Shown in pieces: positions 54,835 to 64,000 of a DNA stretch of 64,000 nucleotides. The stretch's first letter is position 1. The number at the start of each line of letters is the position of its first letter. The notes under the pieces are model-generated. The model made no database searches. It was not told where the DNA came from and saw only the letters and a list, made by a program, of their open reading frames with translations. Location: NCBI GenBank assembly GCA_022457065.1, contig JAJGBQ010000003.1, positions 372,001 through 436,000 of the forward strand, written 5' to 3'. Source of the stretch: Curvularia sp. ZM96 (taxonomy: Eukaryota; Ascomycota; Dothideomycetes; Pleosporales; Pleosporaceae). The position numbers and the translations under genes are program-made.

Positions 54835-56260
54835 GCGACTCGGAAAGTCACCGAGAACCTAGCTGAAACGTGTCTAAGAGAGGACGCGATTGTAACATAT
54901 GTAACACCACCACCACTATCGGATCCGGGACCATTAATTTAGCGAGGCGTTTCGGTTTCGGATCCAATTTGCGAGCAGTCACCCGCTCTCTTGTTTGAAC
55001 ACATTCATTGTAAGATATGTATGATTTGGAGCTTCACGTTATACTGCTTGTAGGCTTGGTCGCTGGCACTAGGACCTGGATGAGGGTTTTGATGATCTTG
55101 GGTCGCATTGCGGCTGGTTTGGATATACCCCACTCTGGATTTCACACTCGTCATGAAAGCGGCTCACTGTGTTTGTAGCTGGACCAACAAACAACAGCCC
55201 TAGATATTTCTAATCGTAATACTTCGTTTCAGCTTTATTGCCTAGCGTAGATGTAAAGACTGAAAATGACACGGGAATAATCATTTGTATAGTCTTCTTT
55301 AATGAAATCAATCTGGCTTTTTCCTCGGACCAGAACTCGTTTGTTCTACATGCTTCTTCCAAAATGCAATTCACAATCTCGATTTTCCCAGGTCATTGCC
55401 CTTCCAGGGTGCACCCGGGTTCAATATCTGGCAGAATGCCCATCTGGCGACTACATTATAGTCAGAGATAGACTCGATAAAAGTTCACGATGCAAATTTG
55501 AAAATTGATTTGTTTGTATCAGCTGTTGGTATTTGAATGTCTTGGAGATGGTGGCAGATGGGGTGTTGCTTATGAATAACGTCAAGGCGCACGTGAGCAA
55601 TGACAATGACCAAGGCGAACAGGACAATGCTCTAACTTTTTATCTATGTGTAGAAGAAGAGAAAATAATAACAATACTATGAGCTAGATGGTATGTGACA
55701 GGAGACGTATGCCTCAGAGTTTGTTCAGCCTGATTATTTTGTAGACTGCGGGGCTACCCTCGACAACCTACTATCGCGACGCGATGCGCGATGTTACGCC
55801 CATGCAAAGCCTTCCCTAATTACAACAAAGCCATTTCTTCAAGCATTTCAGCACCCTTAACATCTAGTACCGTTGCTGACGTGTTATCCATTGCGCGCAA
55901 TACACAACATCGCGTCGCATACATGATTGGAGGCAAGACTGCATATCGGAAGCCTCGCTACGGACCTATGGCTGGACATGTAGACTTCACAAATCATTGC
56001 GCTAAGCCCGCGATAGTGTCTACCTGACACAGCCAAGTAAAAAGGCCCTGGGTCCTGCAAATCTTGTACGTTGATGTGCAGCACGCAGTTACCGCCACAG
56101 TCGGAGGCGCTGCCTGCGTCAGTCCAAATCATTATGACGACATGACAAACAACACCTTCGTACACAATGATTTAAACAGAAACCGCAATCTTTCCAAGTT
56201 CCAAAGTCATAGAGCAGAACTAAAACAACACACCTGCGCTCAATAAATTCTTCGCCCATC
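54835..56260. other. Gene-free interval of about 1.4 kb
   Basis: No gene is supported. The sequence is moderately AT-rich in the middle (about 55200-55700). The end is the SDR promoter. Confidence 0.45.
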
Positions 56261-57453
56261 ATGGAAACAATCAAGAAAGCAATTGGCAGCGCCTTTGACC
56301 CTAACACCGACATTCCTGACCTGAGCGGAAAGGTGAGACTCCTGGTTGTACTGCACATGCTTGAGTGCTTATTCGAATTCAGGTATACGTAGTAACTGGC
56401 GGCTCCGCTGGCATCGGCTACGGCATTGTCGCTCATCTCCTCCAACACAACCCTGCTAAGATCTATCTTCTTTCGAATAAGGAAGAGCACGCCGATGAAG
56501 CCCAAGAGGCGCTTAAAGAGTGGGGCGATGTAAGCAAAGTCGAGTGGCGGAAGTGTAATCTCGAAGATTTGAAGCAGGTGGACGAAGTAGCCAAGTCGCT
56601 GGCAAATGAGCTCGACAGACTCGATGCGTTAATCTGCAATGCCGGTCTTGGTGTCGGTGTATACAACGAAACGCGCGATGGTCTGGACAGCCACATGCAA
56701 GTCAATGTGTTCTCACAGGCTCACCTCACCTTGGTTCTCTTGCCCATCTTACAAAAGACCCCAGACTCCCGGATTGTACACCAGTCATCCGACCTACACA
56801 GGGGTGCAGACTCAAGCATGAAGTTTGAATCAATCCAGGAGATTAACCAGGATATTGGCGCCACAAAACTTTATAATCGAACTAAGCTGGCTCAGATCCT
56901 CTTCCTCCGCCAACTCTATTCTCTGGTCAAGGCGGGTGAATATGGACAGGTGACGAACAGTTTGAACATGCCGTGGATCAACGCAACACACCCTGGTGGC
57001 GTAGTCACGGATCAACAAAACCAGGCTGTAGAAGCATATGGCACTTTGGGCAAGATTGGCGTAAATGCGGTACGACCTTTCATGAAGGATCCAGTGGTCC
57101 AAGGCTGCCGGCCCGCGTTGTTTGCAGCGACATCGCCTGATATTGTGAAGGACCAGATTCAGGTAAGCTATAAAACATACCTATCCATTCAGCTCTCCAG
57201 ATCGATGTTCTTCCGAGCATGAACTGGCGCAACGACTGGGCAGCATTGGACCTCCGTTGTTGTTTTGTGACTCAAGCTAAAACAGCTCCAGAACTCGTAT
57301 ATTGTTCCCGACAAGAAGGTGCAAGAGCCGTCAAATCAGGCCAAGGACGAGAAGCTGCAGTCAAACCTATGGAGACTGACAAAAGAAGTTTTGGAATCAA
57401 AGCTCGGTGGCTTGCCGTATGAGATGAAGACGGAGGTTGTTAGTGCATCGTAG
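56261..57453 (+). CDS. Short-chain dehydrogenase/reductase
   Basis: This is an NAD(P)-dependent oxidoreductase with a Rossmann fold. Exons are 56261-56332, 56383-57162 and 57286-57453 (1020 nt, 339 residues). The cofactor motif TGGSAGIGYG starts at residue 29. NAG is in ICNAGLGVG, the catalytic Ser is in IVHQSSD, and the catalytic Tyr188 and Lys192 are in YNRTK. THPGGV follows at the usual place. The C-terminus (NSYIVPDKKVQEPSNQAKDE then a helix) resembles fungal SDRs related to retinol or WW-domain oxidoreductases. The last intron is longer (123 nt) than the first (50 nt). The substrate is not predictable from sequence. Confidence 0.92.
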
Positions 57454-57967
57454 TGGGGAGAGACGAATGATGAGCCAATCTTGCGGCAAATACCGCACAA
57501 AGCTATCGCATTCCACGGAGGATTCGAATGAACATCATATGTGTTTTTACAACGGCTTGATGAATCATAGCAAAATCTGTTAGGCAGTAGGCGACGAGTA
57601 TCTAGGGTATCCGGTCTGGTACCAATCAGATCGCACGTCATAATCTATGATCTACACGCACGAAGCGTGTACCGCGTCTATCTCAAACAATTATCGTCCG
57701 TCCATACCATTATAGGCATAAAATTTCGGAGATGTAGTTTGAAGGGCGCATTGTCTCGGCGATGTCTACCCCACAATCCAACGTCATTGTCAAGTGGGGT
57801 AGGTGACCTCAAGAAACTCCAGACATACATACTTGTGTCGCATCGCTAGCAGTCTCGGAATCACACACCAACTTCTCTGAAGCACCAGCAGTTACTTTAG
57901 TCAACCAGTCTTGTATACATTATCCACATAACGTTCTTTACCAAGGCATCCTGTACGACCATCGAAT
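57454..57967. other. Intergenic interval, promoter of the haloacid dehalogenase
   Basis: No gene is supported. The leader immediately upstream of the dehalogenase ATG ends in CCATCGAAT. Confidence 0.4.
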
Positions 57968-58699
57968 ATGGCCAAGCTCACAGACTTCAAACTCCTATCA
58001 TTTGACGTCTATGGCACGCTCATAGACTGGGAATCTGGAGCATTAACTGCACTCCAGCCCCATTTCAAGAAATCTGGCCAGGAGAACATGGACCGTAAGC
58101 ACACCATGCAAGTCATGCACAAGATCGAGTCCCGTGTTGAGAGGGAACACGGTCAACTCAAGTACTCTGAGGTCCTTGCTATGGTACTTCCAGAGCTATG
58201 CCAATCGCTGGGACTGGAGAAGCCGAGCGAGGAAGAATGCACGAAGTTTGGAGCGAGTGTTGGAGATTGGCCTGGATTTCCCGATATTCCATCGGCGCTG
58301 GAGCGGCTGTCCAAGTTTTACAAGCTGGTTGTCCTGTCCAACGTGGACCGCGACTCTTTCAAGAGGGGCAACGCAAATGGGCTCAAGGGATACAAGTTCG
58401 ATGCCGTATACACCGCTGAAGATATTGGATCTTACAAGCCAGACCTCAAGAACTTTGAGTACATGCTCAGCCATGTAAAGGAAGAATTTGGTGTAGAAAA
58501 GCACGAGGTACTTCAAACGGCGCAGTCTCAGTACCATGACCACCATCCAGCCAAGGATATAGGCATCAAGAGTTCCTGGATTTACAGACCAGGTGCAGTC
58601 ATGGGCAACCGCGACGATCCCGTTTACAATTGGAAGTTTGACACACTGGCCGAGATGGCTGATGCTGTTGAGAAGGAATTTGCTGCACTAGGACAATGA
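57968..58699 (+). CDS. Haloacid dehalogenase type II (HAD superfamily)
   Basis: This single-exon gene encodes 243 residues. Type II haloacid dehalogenases hydrolyse 2-haloacids through an Asp-ester; many fungal relatives have other, unknown substrates. Motif I is LLSFDVYGTLIDWESG with the nucleophile Asp13. Motif II is VVLSNVDRDS. Motif III Lys is in IGSYKPDLKNFEYML. Motif IV here reads AQSQYHDHHPAKDIGIKSSW, the usual place of the acidic residues. The family length is about 220-260 residues, so the gene is complete. Neighbours do not form an obvious pathway. Confidence 0.92.
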   Translation: MAKLTDFKLLSFDVYGTLIDWESGALTALQPHFKKSGQENMDRKHTMQVMHKIESRVEREHGQLKYSEVLAMVLPELCQSLGLEKPSEEECTKFGASVGDWPGFPDIPSALERLSKFYKLVVLSNVDRDSFKRGNANGLKGYKFDAVYTAEDIGSYKPDLKNFEYMLSHVKEEFGVEKHEVLQTAQSQYHDHHPAKDIGIKSSWIYRPGAVMGNRDDPVYNWKFDTLAEMADAVEKEFAALGQ

Positions 58700-59487
58700 A
58701 TGCGAAAAAAGCACGAGAACTATATCAATACGACTAGATGAGAAAGATACTAGCACATTTTTCAAGCGTCAGATTTTAGCCCGAAAAGTGTAATACCCAT
58801 GCATGACTTCAAATGATTCCGAACGGTCCTATCGGCGCCAGAAGAATAGCCGCTCTACTTAGAACTAATGATTGCGTTCAAACTAGATCGTAGTTCTGCG
58901 GGGTGCGGGCAGCTAGGGATCGCCTAGTCTTTTCCACCTGCAGGACGAACGGTCATGCGCCTACTCCGCACTGGCTCTTCGTTCCCAATGCAGATTTGCT
59001 TCCTTGCCTCGGGCTATGCAGCGTATCGGTGAAGAAGAGTACGGAAAGAAAAAAATCGGCTAGGCGAAAGTTCGGGTGGTTGCACCCACGCCCAGCCCAG
59101 CACAGGTATCAATGTATTGACACGTCTGCTAGACTTGGAGGCCTGTCCTTGTTTTCGGCCTACGTTACCGCGAGATGCATGGGCAAAATCTTCTTTTCTA
59201 TACCAAGTCTCGGGCTTAAACGACTATACTAGCACGCGAAAAGGTTCTCCATACCCATGTCTGCCCTGGATGCTGACTCGTTGACGGAGCTAACGAGGCT
59301 CGGCAACGTCATGTTGGTCGGCCCTAAGCCTCACCACAGCTTTCAACACCTATCCCGTACTACCTACCGCACCAACTAGCGCAGACAAGAGTCAGCTGGC
59401 CATAGTTTATCCTGGAGAACAGTTACATCGCGCCTAAAGCCCCGCAGTCTCTCCGCTACCCGCTCACGGTAGCGCGCTTCGGCATAC
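58700..59487. other. Intergenic interval, promoter of the carboxylesterase
   Basis: No gene is supported. A plus-strand frame at 58903-59232 lacks domains. Confidence 0.4.
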
Positions 59488-61332
59488 ATGGCGGACCGAG
59501 AGTCTGGACTACCCGTACCAGCGCCAGCAGTAGTTCCGAACGAAGGCGGCACTATGAAAGCAAACCATTTCTCCTCAAGATGGTTGAGGAGGAGGTTAGC
59601 CATCATCATGATCTTTTCAACTAGTACCGTGTTTCTCTTTTGGTACTTTGGTGCGTTCACCTATGCCAGGCCAACGTATCCCCCATCTCAACCACAACAA
59701 CCTGGAACGCCACAACGACCCAGTCCTCCAGAACATGAGACACCAGATCAGTCTCTACTCATCAGCCTGCCAGATTATGGCAGTTTTCAAGGTACCAAGT
59801 TGATGATGGACCTAAAGAAGACAGCGACCTTTAGTCGACCAGTAGATGCGTGGCTGAATGTCGAGTACTCCACACAACCCGTTGGACAAGGCCGGTTCAA
59901 ACCAGTCACTTGGCCTGAACCCTTCGATGGAACAAAAGATGCGACAGCTAACGGGCCGGCTTGCTACCAGAACCTGTATGGTTCACTGGGACAGTCTGAG
60001 GCCTGCCTCACCATCAACGTGTACCGGCCGTCTGGCATCCCCATGGAGAAGAAACTGCCATCTCTGGTTTTCTTGCATGGCGGCTCATTTGTTTCTGGCT
60101 CTCATCGCAGCTTTGATGGCGCTCTCTTTGTTGAGAAGAGCACGGAGCCTCTTATGGTGGTCACTGTACAATATCGCCTTGGTGCACTTGGCACTCTACC
60201 CGCGAAGTTCATGGAGGAGGAGGGTTTTCTGAATCTGGGCATCCGCGACCAAAAAATGGCCTTGGAATTCCTGAACAAGTATATTGGCGACTTCGGTGGC
60301 GACAAGGACCAGATTACGCTGAGCGGTCAGAGTGCTGGTGGGCACTCTGTGGGCATCCATCTATTCCACAACTACGGCGAGGACGCAGGCAAACCATTGT
60401 TCAGCAAAGCTGCCATATCTTCCGGTTCGCCAACTGCGCGCGCCTTTCCCGGTGTCGACTATCCACTCTATCAGCGCCAAGTCGAGGACTTCATGAATTA
60501 CCTTAACTGCCCTGCATCGCCCAACTCGGCAGCCCTCGAGTGTCTCCAAACATCTGACGTCGATGATATCCAGTTCATTTCCTCTTCAATCTACAACGCT
60601 CATAACTACAACATCACCTGGCCCTGGCAGCCCGTTTCTCCAGGCCCTCTCTTTGAGAAGCGCGGCTCAACGTCTGGCGAGGATGGGACATTCTTCAAAG
60701 TGCCTCTTCTCATCACTTCGGCTAATGACGAAGGCAAAGCTTTCGCTCCACAGGATCTGCGCACTGATGCCGAATACTTGAAATTCTGGGAAACACTCAC
60801 TCCAGGCCTAACACCAGAGGACCTCGCTGATCTCGATCGCTTGTACCCTAACGGAGACACTAAAGTGGGCACATTATCATATGTCTCCGACCAGTTCGAG
60901 CGCCTATCGGCTGCGTATGGAGACTACTCATACATTTGTCCTGTCCAAGACACTGCTGTTATTCTCTCTTCCGCCTCTGCCCCTGTATACAAGGCGCGGT
61001 GGAACACCCCCAATTGGTCGCCAGCATATAGGGGTGTTCCTCATGGCAGTGATGCATCCTACTTCAATGGCCAGGCCGGTACGCAGTTCCCAGAGATCGC
61101 AGATATTTACAGCGCTTATTGGGCGAGTTTCGTTGTTAGCGGAGACCCTAACACGTATCGTATGAGCGGTGCAGCGGTATGGGAGAAATATGAAGGCGCA
61201 GGAAGCAAGCAGTTGGTAGTTAGTCCTCCGGAACAAGGCGGGGCCATGATGGAAGACGAAGGCGTAGCAATGAGGATGGAGCAGTGCGCATGGTGGAGAG
61301 ATCCAGAAAGAGCGAAGAGGCTTAACAAGTGA
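59488..61332 (+). CDS. Membrane-anchored type B carboxylesterase
   Basis: This single-exon gene encodes 614 residues. The type B carboxylesterase/lipase fold begins near residue 105. Motifs are EACLTINVYRPSG, the oxyanion hole HGGSFVSGSH, and the nucleophile elbow GQSAGGHS with Ser282. A likely catalytic His is in GVPHGSDASYF. The N-terminus is unusual: a polar stretch of about 30 residues, then RRRLAIIMIFSTSTVFLFWYFGA, a single hydrophobic segment at about 32-55 preceded by Arg residues, followed by a Pro-rich stalk (PPSQPQQPGTPQRPSPPEHE). This suggests a type II membrane protein with the enzyme in the secretory lumen or outside, not a cleaved signal peptide. The substrate is unknown. Confidence 0.92.
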   Translation: MADRESGLPVPAPAVVPNEGGTMKANHFSSRWLRRRLAIIMIFSTSTVFLFWYFGAFTYARPTYPPSQPQQPGTPQRPSPPEHETPDQSLLISLPDYGSFQGTKLMMDLKKTATFSRPVDAWLNVEYSTQPVGQGRFKPVTWPEPFDGTKDATANGPACYQNLYGSLGQSEACLTINVYRPSGIPMEKKLPSLVFLHGGSFVSGSHRSFDGALFVEKSTEPLMVVTVQYRLGALGTLPAKFMEEEGFLNLGIRDQKMALEFLNKYIGDFGGDKDQITLSGQSAGGHSVGIHLFHNYGEDAGKPLFSKAAISSGSPTARAFPGVDYPLYQRQVEDFMNYLNCPASPNSAALECLQTSDVDDIQFISSSIYNAHNYNITWPWQPVSPGPLFEKRGSTSGEDGTFFKVPLLITSANDEGKAFAPQDLRTDAEYLKFWETLTPGLTPEDLADLDRLYPNGDTKVGTLSYVSDQFERLSAAYGDYSYICPVQDTAVILSSASAPVYKARWNTPNWSPAYRGVPHGSDASYFNGQAGTQFPEIADIYSAYWASFVVSGDPNTYRMSGAAVWEKYEGAGSKQLVVSPPEQGGAMMEDEGVAMRMEQCAWWRDPERAKRLNK

Positions 61333-63478
61333 GCTGCTCCTCTTTGAGCGTGGTGTATTAGGGGCGCATTGGCCTCCTCCAATAATGATAATCCGTTTCG
61401 CGTTTAGGCTCCTAGATGAAGGGTTCCGCTGAGAAATTGCTTGAATTGTTATTGATGTGTGAAAAGACTAGAGAGCTTAATCGCAGACTGATCCAATGCA
61501 CTGTAGCTCCATCGAAGCTCTTTCGTGACTCAATGCTGATATTCCTTGTACGCTTGATGACCGACACTCCAATGCGCTTAAATGTTATGTTACTGCTTGG
61601 TATTCGTTGAAGCCATGGTAGTAAAACCCACTAATAAAGTTGTTCATTAGTCCAAGCGTGCAGGTTGTGCTACTTGCCAGATAAGCATATCATGCGGCCT
61701 CGCTATTTACTTTGCCAAATGTCTCTGAGAAGAGCATGTGCACAATTTACAAACGCGGATTTGACGGGCTGAGGATGTATTCGTTGAACTAGAAGGGTGC
61801 GTGACTAAGTTGTACTGCAGAATGATCAACTCGTCTTGGTAATGAACGAACACCCCACCGACTTGTGAGGTTCGGGATACTCCCGATATAGAGAAAGGTG
61901 TAAATGATGAGAATGGCGATACCGTCGCGGTAAAGAGGTGTTTTGCCTGACAGTACTCGCTCTACTGTTGTGTGCTGCAAATAAGGTGTAAACATGCAGT
62001 CATCTTTGCACAATCAGGTTGGTGGTAAGGAGGACTTGATGACTTGACTGGTGCGGTTGATGATTGCACCACAGGGCATCCAACTAGAGCTCATAGATTT
62101 TCATCGAGGCACGAATGGGTGAGATACGTCAGACTCTCTGACGACTGTGATACATACGATCCAACGTAAGCGATTCGCCCGTGATATCAGCGCATCTCGC
62201 CACAACGTCCCGTTTGTCGGATATCTGGTGGTTCCATGTCTGAAAATAGCAACATCATATTGTCGATCGAACTGAGCTGCAGAGGGATAAATAGTATCCA
62301 TCTTTGTAAGAGAGGTGCTGTGGTTTTCCAGTATCTGGCTGCTGAACACTGGCCTTATTGATCTGGTATGTTTAGGCTCTCCAGTGATCGCGAGCGTCCA
62401 TCACGCCTAGATCTGTCGAAGATTCAGCCCGGCGACTATCGGGTATAAAACCATGGTTGCTACGACTGTTCATGCGCCACCTGCTCTTGCCGTATTTGTC
62501 CACCTGCCCACGTCACACCAGTGGCTGGTCGTAGCTCAAGGGCGGTTTTCAGAGCCAAGCCAAGACTGCTGAAGAAAAGGTAGAGATTCGTGATGACAGC
62601 GGTATCGATGTCAGTTTAGAGGGTCGTATCGCATGACTTCGTAAGCATTCTGGGAGGGACCGCAAGGCTGTATACATGATGGCATCGTCCTTGTGAATCC
62701 ATGGGGACTTGGCCAAGCGGATATTGACTGCGAGCCATTGCAGCCTGTGCAAGATTCAGAGGTGCTGCTAGGGCCGATGGATGAGTGGATGGTGCAAGAC
62801 CGAGAGTTTTCTCGAAGGGACAAAGCATTTCCCCATGTGGAAGACGGGCCTGTATGAGGGATTCGATTCGATATACCAGTAGGAGGCATCTCGGTCTTGA
62901 GCTTGAAGAAGCAGGAGGTAGCCGCGCGCTAGCAGGGGGCCAGTGGGGCCAGGAACACCGCCATGGACTCGCCCACTGCCTCACCCGCGAGCCTGGGCCG
63001 GGCGGGTTTCACCCGAAGACGCCCTATACCACTGGCACAATTTCGACCCGAGGTCCTTGCGGTGTCTTCTGAGCCTGCGCCTATCAAATCCCACGCAGGA
63101 CTGCGCAACCCACCATTCACAGCCCACCCAGCCTTGCCCGACGTGAAACGCCGACCCCTCTCCTGCCTTAGCACGCAGAGCCCGATAGTGCTGATTGAAA
63201 TTCTCCGTAGTAGGTCTTAGATGCAAATGCGTTTTATGCTGTTTCCACCATTCACGAAACACTCGATGGCAGCCTGGCCAATCTTAAGGCTCCACCCGCA
63301 GTTCATGCCATATTGTCTGCAGGGGCCCTCTTCCCATCCTCCCGCACCTTTATATGGGTACCAATGACAGTATCCATGTATATATAGGCGTTGCTTTGGT
63401 GCTAGTACTGTTCGCGTCGACTGTCTCTCGCTCCCTTTGTCCCCTTGCCAGTCACCTTCGTTAGGGCCCGCTACCAAG
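61333..63478. other. Long gene-free interval (2.1 kb) and promoter of the GH43 gene
   Basis: I find no supported gene. Short frames on both strands (for example 62101-62349 minus and 62785-63072 plus) lack domains. The right end carries a TATA box at 63379-63386. Confidence 0.45.
63379..63386 (+). promoter_or_regulatory. TATA box upstream of the GH43 gene
   Basis: A perfect TATATATA followed by GG lies 93 bases upstream of the GH43 start codon. The distance is right for a TATA-driven promoter with a leader of roughly 60 bases, as is common in inducible cell-wall-degrading enzyme genes. Confidence 0.6.
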
Positions 63479-64000
63479 ATGCGTTACTCCTTCATTGCCT
63501 CACTGCTTTCTGCAGCAACGGCCGTCTATGGCTATGCCGACCCTATGCCATGCACGGGAATCTGTAACAACGCTCACGACCCTGCGTTGATCCGACGCGC
63601 TGATGGTACTTACTTCCGATTCTCGACCGGCGGCAAGATCGCCATCCACACTGCCCCCTCCATCACTGGGCCCTGGACGTACAAGGGTGCTGCCATTCCG
63701 GCCGGATCCAAGATCAACTTGGCTGGCAAAAACGATCTATGGGTATGCTCTGTTCAGATACCCAATCGTCTCCAATCAGCTAACTCTTCTCGAGGCTCCC
63801 GATGTGACCCTGGTCGGCGACACTTACTATCTCTACTACAGTGTTTCCTCTTTCGGCAGCCAGAACTCGGCCATCGGTGTTGCAACTAGCAAAGACCTCA
63901 GCACCTGGACTGACCACGGCTCTACCGGCATCCAGTCCAGCAGCGGCAAGAATTACAACGCCATCGACGGAGCGCTCTACTGGGATGGCTCCAAGTTCGT
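63479..64000 (+). CDS. Secreted GH43 glycoside hydrolase (endo-arabinanase-like), 3' end beyond the window
   Basis: This enzyme family cleaves arabinan side chains of pectin. Exon 1 is 63479-63742 (88 codons) and exon 2 runs from 63795 to beyond base 64000; the 52-nt intron is GTATGC...CTCGAG. A signal peptide (MRYSFIASLLSAATAVYGYA) leads into NNAHDPALIRRADGTYFRFS, where HDP holds the catalytic-base Asp of the five-bladed propeller. GPWTYKGAA and DLW/APDVTLVGDTYYLYYSVS are typical of endo-1,5-alpha-L-arabinanases. The catalytic Glu would be outside the window. The exact GH43 subfamily cannot be settled from this part. Confidence 0.92.

Overview
The window is nuclear DNA of a filamentous ascomycete (Pezizomycotina), most likely a dothideomycete of the Pleosporales type. 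The evidence is compact genes with short introns (about 45-65 nt in most cases, GTANGT-like donors, CTAAC/CTGAC-type branch sites), a fungal gene set (PTH11-like rhodopsin-domain receptor, xylose reductase, GH43 arabinanase, a fungal NACHT protein remnant), and one AT-rich block next to a decayed gene that looks like RIP damage. The order-level placement is inference; the intron style and protein families are read from the sequence.

Layout. Bases 1-7000 are accessory in character: a truncated alpha/beta-hydrolase, an AT-rich block (about 1.42-1.96 kb), a decayed NACHT NLR-like pseudogene, and a secreted chitin-binding gene with a damaged-looking splice site beside a second degenerate chitin-binding remnant. 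From 7 to 18.2 kb lies a conserved housekeeping block: a PRCC-domain protein, the TORC2 subunit Sin1/Avo1, a secreted SGNH hydrolase, the NC2-alpha/Bur6 histone-fold corepressor, tafazzin and a NOSIP homologue. Two pairs are head-to-head (PRCC/Sin1 and tafazzin/NOSIP). From 19 to 27 kb the character is accessory again: a protein resembling the BcABA3 family of non-canonical sesquiterpene synthases, converging on a DHA1-type MFS transporter, then a secreted protein of unknown family and an F-box protein. An intron-containing tRNA-Lys(CTT) follows at 27.7 kb.

From 29 to 50.5 kb are mainly core genes: a Drs2-type phospholipid flippase, xylose reductase with a possible mitochondrial presequence, a four-helix membrane protein, a second F-box protein, a low-complexity conserved protein, Sec61-beta with an ATG-only first coding exon, a PTH11-like seven-helix protein and an APC-family permease. 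From 51 to 64 kb are metabolic genes: an AIF-like FAD oxidoreductase, a Lys/Ser/Pro-rich protein, a short-chain dehydrogenase, a type II haloacid dehalogenase, a membrane-anchored type B carboxylesterase, and the 5' part of a secreted GH43 arabinanase that runs off the right edge.

There is no sign of a bacterial-style operon, CRISPR array or intact transposon. Several genes act in membrane lipid and secretory biology (flippase, tafazzin, Sec61-beta), but nothing indicates that they are co-regulated. The best candidate for an unusual system is the ABA3-like terpene synthase with its neighbouring transporter. Exon boundaries were derived by hand from reading-frame continuity and splice consensus; all stated exon sums are multiples of three.
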